Source of the DNA: Fomes fomentarius
Taxonomy: Eukaryota; Basidiomycota; Agaricomycetes; Polyporales; Polyporaceae
Length of the DNA stretch: 64,000 nucleotides
NCBI GenBank assembly: GCA_022606135.1
Contig: JABYQN010000008.1
Location: forward strand, 2,170,001 to 2,234,000
Direction: 5' to 3'
Positions 60,072 to 64,000 of the stretch are shown here, piece after piece. Numbering within the stretch: position 1 is the first letter of the stretch; the number at the start of each line of letters is the position of its first letter. The position numbers and the translations under genes are program-made. The notes beneath the pieces were generated by a model. That model was given only the letters and a program-made list of their open reading frames with translations. It did no database searches and was not told the DNA's origin.

Positions 60072-61295
60072 ATGTCGTTGCAGGTCACCGACTCCAGAAC
60101 CACGCTCTACGAGACTCGATCCAGACCGCGCCAGACAGCCGATGGAATCGTGCACTCTTGTACGTCGCTCTCTCTTGTATGTGAGATAGCTCACCCACTC
60201 GCAGAGAGCAACAGTTATATGCGAGATCATTAACGGCAGTGAACATACCGCTGGTCCCACCAGGTCTCCGCTTCCATCTAAGACTACTCCCTCACCTTCT
60301 CCGACGGAGGATCTGGAAGCTCTCTGCCATTGCCACCAACGGCGTCAATCTAATCGAACTGTCTGTTACTGCTATGACACAAACGCCACTGCTTGTGTCT
60401 CTAGTCATTCGTATTCCTCCAGCATCTTCCAGACGCTTGGGGCCGAGGCGACAGTAGGAATCACAGCAGCCGTGACCGTTGTTGTGACGATCATGGTTGT
60501 GCTGTGTCTTCAACAATTGCTTCGCAGGTGTCGTTCAAACAGGGGGAGCTCTACCAATTCAGCATCTGACTGTGGGTGTACTGTTAAGAAGGCACTAATG
60601 TATGATCGGCTCATGGTCCGTATTGCAGCGAAGCATGGCAATACGACGACTAATCCAGTGGATTCTCTCTCTGTGAATCCCCCATGCTCTCCGGACAATG
60701 TGCCAGAATCGCTGGTTGTTTAAGGTATGTACACTATTGACTCCCGTCGCAACCTGATACATTTCTGAATCATGTCGTGTTTGCAGAACATACCCGCACG
60801 GACACAACGGAACGTCCTGCATCGAGGACGTTAGCCACATCCCTTTCGCAGCGGCGTTCCCGATTTCTACTGCCGCTGTGGGACCGTCAGAGTAACAATT
60901 TCGAAGGGCACTCCATGGGAGTAACAGCTGACAGGAGGTCATCATATGCGCCTTTGAGGGCAGCCCTGATTTCGCCCCCGCGAGGCTCAGCTGAGCCTCT
61001 CATGGAGCCTCCTCAGGAGCCACTATCTGGGTCGCAGCAGCATGGCACTCCACTTGCAATCGCACGAACTCCCTTGACAACCACGCTTCCGTGTTCATCG
61101 ATGTCAGGAGAATTGCAGGGTCGAGATTCGGGATGGACAGCCCCACCCGATTCAGGGGCCCGGAATGGACAATCCGTCCAGCATCCAGAAGGACTGGAGG
61201 GGCTTGTCTCAGCCGCCGGAGCATCTAGTAGAATGTTCGGGTCGGACGGTGACTCTGTTGCATCGACGGTTCCGCCTCCGTATTCACGGACTTGA
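60072..61295 (+). CDS. Ser/Thr-rich single-pass membrane protein with PPPY tail, copy C (in-frame stop before last exon)
   Basis: Exon 1 60072-60159, intron 60160-60214, exon 2 60215-60724, intron 60725-60786, exon 3 60787-61295; phases agree throughout. The ectodomain has a short Pro/Ser stalk and a small Cys cluster (ALCHCHQRR...VCYCYDTNATAC), unlike the mucin-like copy B. Membrane helix: VGITAAVTVVVTIMVVLCL, then RRCRSNRG. Exon 2 closes with TAA at 60721-60723, one base before the GTATGT donor, so exon 3, which carries the long tail to DGDSVASTVPPPYSRT, would not be translated in the standard reading. No signal peptide is visible at the N-terminus. Either a recent nonsense mutation or an unusual splice choice. 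Confidence 0.65.
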
Positions 61296-61726
61296 CTTGA
61301 GAATTAGGCAGTTCATGCTCGGTTGTCGTCGAGGATACGAGGCCTGGAGATCGTCGCTGTGCGGGACTGCAGTCACGAACTCTGTTCTTATTCTCGAACG
61401 TATGCGACCCTATGTATTGCGTCGGAGTAGTTACCGTCAAGAGGAAGCCAATCACTGCGGCATCCAATGTCATGGCTGCGATGGCGGCGTATCACATCAG
61501 CACTTCACTGGTTGAACCCGTCAGCAACCAACATCGTCTCAAGATTATCATATCTGTCAGTAGAACCCCCAATATCACTGTGCCATCCAATGCGCTTTGA
61601 AGAACTCATCATATGGGTTACAATTCGCACACTATGACAACCAACATTTGCTTTATGTATACGAAGATAGAGTCTCCTAGAGAGCGATAAGAGGCCAGCC
61701 GGATCCAGGGCAAACGTCTTTGGACA

Positions 61727-62968
61727 TTGCTGGTATGTTTATTTTTTCATGCAGGCTCATCATGTCTTACGCGCAGAACAATAGAAATATGCAGCCGGGT
61801 GGGGAAGCTTGGCCCGCCGCGCCCCAGTAATGACAACACTGTATTCCAACGACTGTGCACAGAGCTTGCGTCTTCTCCGAGTCCTACGATCACGACCACT
61901 TCGCCGTCAAACTTTACGTTTCCTCTGCTGCGGCACGGCTCAACGACCGCGTCCTCGACAAGTAACAATATCCTGTCAGTGACTGGAAGTCTCGATGGAG
62001 TACAGACCCGGACTCGGAGTAGCCCTGACCCACCGGCTACACCCGCTGACTCACAATCGACTTTCTCCCTTCCTGCTACTGTGCTTCCAATCCACAGTAA
62101 CCAATCCGGCCATCCGCTTGGCACAGGGGCGATAGTAGCCATTGCAGTAGCCTGTAACGGCACCGTGACCGTGACCTTCCTGTTTTGGACTCACCTAGTT
62201 ACGCTCTACGCTACGTCTCGTTTCTCCAGACGAACCAACGCCAGTACACGGCGTTGGCACCCGAGCCCCGTCCCACCTCGTCCTCCGTACCCCTGTACTA
62301 CGTCTCAGACCCTCGAATCAAGTCTTCGCACTCAGACCTCGCCGGGCTCGGGCTACAGCCCGTTACAAGTAGCCGCTCCCGTTCTTGGCACCGTCACGAG
62401 CACATTGCTCTTCCTCTGGTTACTGCTCAAACGTTGCTCACACAAAAGGTATAATAAGGGTGTATCACTCAGTTGTACGTGGACAGCACGCCTATGAATG
62501 TCCTTTAGATGCTGACGGCTTCTTCCCGACCTTGCAGCCGAGTACATTGATACACTCTCCGCTACGACCGAGCAAGTGAAAATGAGACCTACTTCCTCCG
62601 CACGCTGCGCTACCATTGATGCAAATTTCAACTTGGATCCTAGTGTCCTCCCCAGTCCCTTCATGGCTACGTCTCCTCATAATACCCCTCAGTATCTGCA
62701 TCCCAGAAAGGCTGTACACTGCGAAACCGGAGTATCGCGGTGTGCTCCCGACGGATGTGAAGGCGGAAACTTCTTCAACGGAGATGTCATCGACGTCTGC
62801 ATGGACAGCCCCAGTGCTGGCGCCCAGCGGCAGGAGGTGGATGGAGATGTGCGTTTAGCAGGGGGTCGGCGGACATTAGAGGGAGTTCATCAGATCGAGT
62901 TGAGCATGGACGGAGACTCGGCGTCTCATTCGACTCTTCCACCTCCGTACTCCCAACTGAGCGCGTGA
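61727..62968 (+). CDS. Ser/Thr-rich membrane protein with PPPY tail, copy D (intact frame)
   Basis: A Ser/Thr-rich ectodomain precedes two hydrophobic stretches, GTGAIVAIAVACNGTVTVTFLFW and VAAPVLGTVTSTLLFLWLLL, the second followed by KRCSHKR. Intron 62460-62537 (donor GTGTAT) joins in phase to a tail starting EYIDTLSATTEQVKM and ending DGDSASHSTLPPPYSQLSA (stop 62966-62968). This is the only complete copy here in which the membrane segment and PPPY tail share one frame. The start is uncertain: the frame is open from about 61727 without a clear initiating ATG, and a small upstream exon ending at the GTATGT near 61732 is possible. Two helices instead of one may reflect an internal duplication. 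Confidence 0.65.
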
Positions 62969-63820
62969 ACTCGTGCAAGATTCACTGATAGACGATGTAG
63001 CCCCCGTGGTTTCTCTTCCTGCTTATGTTTGTGTTTGTTATGTACCCATTGCGCTTTCTTCCCTTCAGTTGCTTTGTACACATGGTCGCTGACTCGGAGG
63101 CTGATCCAGGATGACATTTGGAGTCTGTCTCTACTACTATGTCATCATACCCGTGTCTGTACACAGGGGCTCAATTCACGTGAAGCTGGTACCCTTGTAC
63201 CTAAACAAGAAAGAAAGAAAACCCATCATCAACGAAAAGTAACGAAGGTAAGCTCGCGTCCCCGCATCGTGAATAGAACCGTCCGGGGTGTTCGCACGTG
63301 ATCGACCGCCCAAGAAGCTACGAAGCATTTGAGAACTGATGGCTCCATAGGGTGAGTTCACACGATTTACAGCCTATTCCCATCCCATATCCGTACGTCC
63401 TACCGTCTACGATGCAGTAGGCTTGCTGGTTTGAAGTCGGACATATCAGTCGAGCGAGCATGGACTACTACTTCTCGGACTCGGAGACATGGCGAGCAAC
63501 ATGATATCAATTTTATCAGCATGATCCCTTCCCTCAGCAGCACGCCCTCAATTAGCAGACTGCCAAGATCAAGGTAGGGCTCGACTTGCATTTTGACATG
63601 ATCAATCCAAATTCAACTGCGATCAACCACAGACAATGTGATCCTCCACCCTCTGTAGGGGCGAGTCATAGACGCCTCATTCTCATATATCATAATGCGC
63701 CCCGTCGATCATACACAAGAAAGAGAGGTTGCTTCACACCGCTTCGAACGGTGCCTTTTCTAAAAAGTACAAAGTCCAGATGACGGCTCCGGGTGGCGAA
63801 GACTCATCGCTCCCCCTCCC
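62969..63820. other. Intergenic region in the membrane-protein array
   Basis: About 850 bp between copies D and E. No supported feature. Confidence 0.5.
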
Positions 63821-64000
63821 ATGGCGACCCCCTTGCCTTCCGCCGTGTCCGTTCTCACCGTCAAGAATGGCATAACGATCGTGTCATATCCACCCGTCAC
63901 AGATGAAGGCGTCACAGACGTTGGCTACACTGGCGGTGGTAACGACGGAAACACAAACCCCACCGATGGAACCACCAGACCAACTGAAATCAGCACGACG
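63821..64000 (+). CDS. 5' end of a Ser/Thr-rich protein, probable family copy E (cut by window end)
   Basis: ATG 63821 in a CTCCC-ATGG context opens 60 codons without a stop: a short Val/Ser-rich start, then a Gly/Asn/Thr-rich stretch (GGGNDGNTNPTDGTTRPTE). Position, direction and composition match the upstream array, so it is likely another member, but the membrane segment and tail lie outside the window. Confidence 0.55.
   Translation, partial: MATPLPSAVSVLTVKNGITIVSYPPVTDEGVTDVGYTGGGNDGNTNPTDGTTRPTEISTT

Noticed and set aside
1..64000. tRNA, rRNA, CRISPR or virus-derived elements
   Set aside because: I scanned for tRNA B-box-like words, array-like spaced repeats and polymerase or integrase motifs and saw none convincing.

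Overview
The window looks like a chromosomal segment of a filamentous basidiomycete (Agaricomycetes). The genes are split by many short introns of about 45-80 bp (GT-AG, one probable GC-AG), TATA boxes lie roughly 45-170 bp upstream of several start codons, and the gene families are typical of mushroom-forming and wood- or litter-decaying fungi: GH92 mannosidases, F-box/LRR proteins, a Crinkler-like effector, an ACS-family MFS transporter, and serine/threonine-rich single-pass membrane proteins. All gene models were read by eye from frame continuity and splice signals, so exon edges are approximate unless stated.

Layout. 1-1374 is the 3' part of an unrecognised low-complexity gene. 2523-4494 (-) is a four-exon Crinkler-type protein (ubiquitin-like header, restriction-endonuclease-like domain, kinase-like domain). 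4976-5395 is a fold-back repeat. 5919-9759 (-) is a GH92 alpha-mannosidase. 10699-11641 (+) is a broken member of a membrane-protein family with a C-terminal PPPY tail. 11999-14517 is an inverted second copy of a GH92-3'-end plus F-box block, placed between two direct repeats of about 300 bp. 14866-17795 (-) is a DUF7025-type AAA+ ATPase. 19922-22617 (+) is an MFS transporter. 24212-27611 (+) is a second GH92 gene, followed by the other F-box copy (27913-29906, +). 30077-31770 (-) is a short-chain dehydrogenase. 34453-37689 (-) is a Zn(II)2Cys6/AT-hook transcription factor. 37690-51333 is about 13.6 kb with no gene I can support and many microsatellites. 51334-52760 (+) is an SGNH/GDSL hydrolase, followed by a small TATA-bearing minus-strand gene and a decayed tandem copy of the hydrolase 3' half. 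55374-64000 (+) holds an array of PPPY-tailed membrane-protein genes, the last cut by the window end.

Two themes stand out. First, local duplication and decay: two GH92 genes in inverted orientation, two F-box copies broken at different sites, a GH92 3' remnant, and a hydrolase 3' remnant. Second, an apparently lineage-specific family of predicted surface proteins: Ser/Thr/Pro-rich ectodomain, one membrane helix, basic stop-transfer, and a long tail ending in a PPPY motif near the stop codon, the kind of motif bound by WW domains of Nedd4/Rsp5-type ubiquitin ligases. In several copies the frame is broken between the membrane exon and the PPPY tail, twice next to a mononucleotide run.
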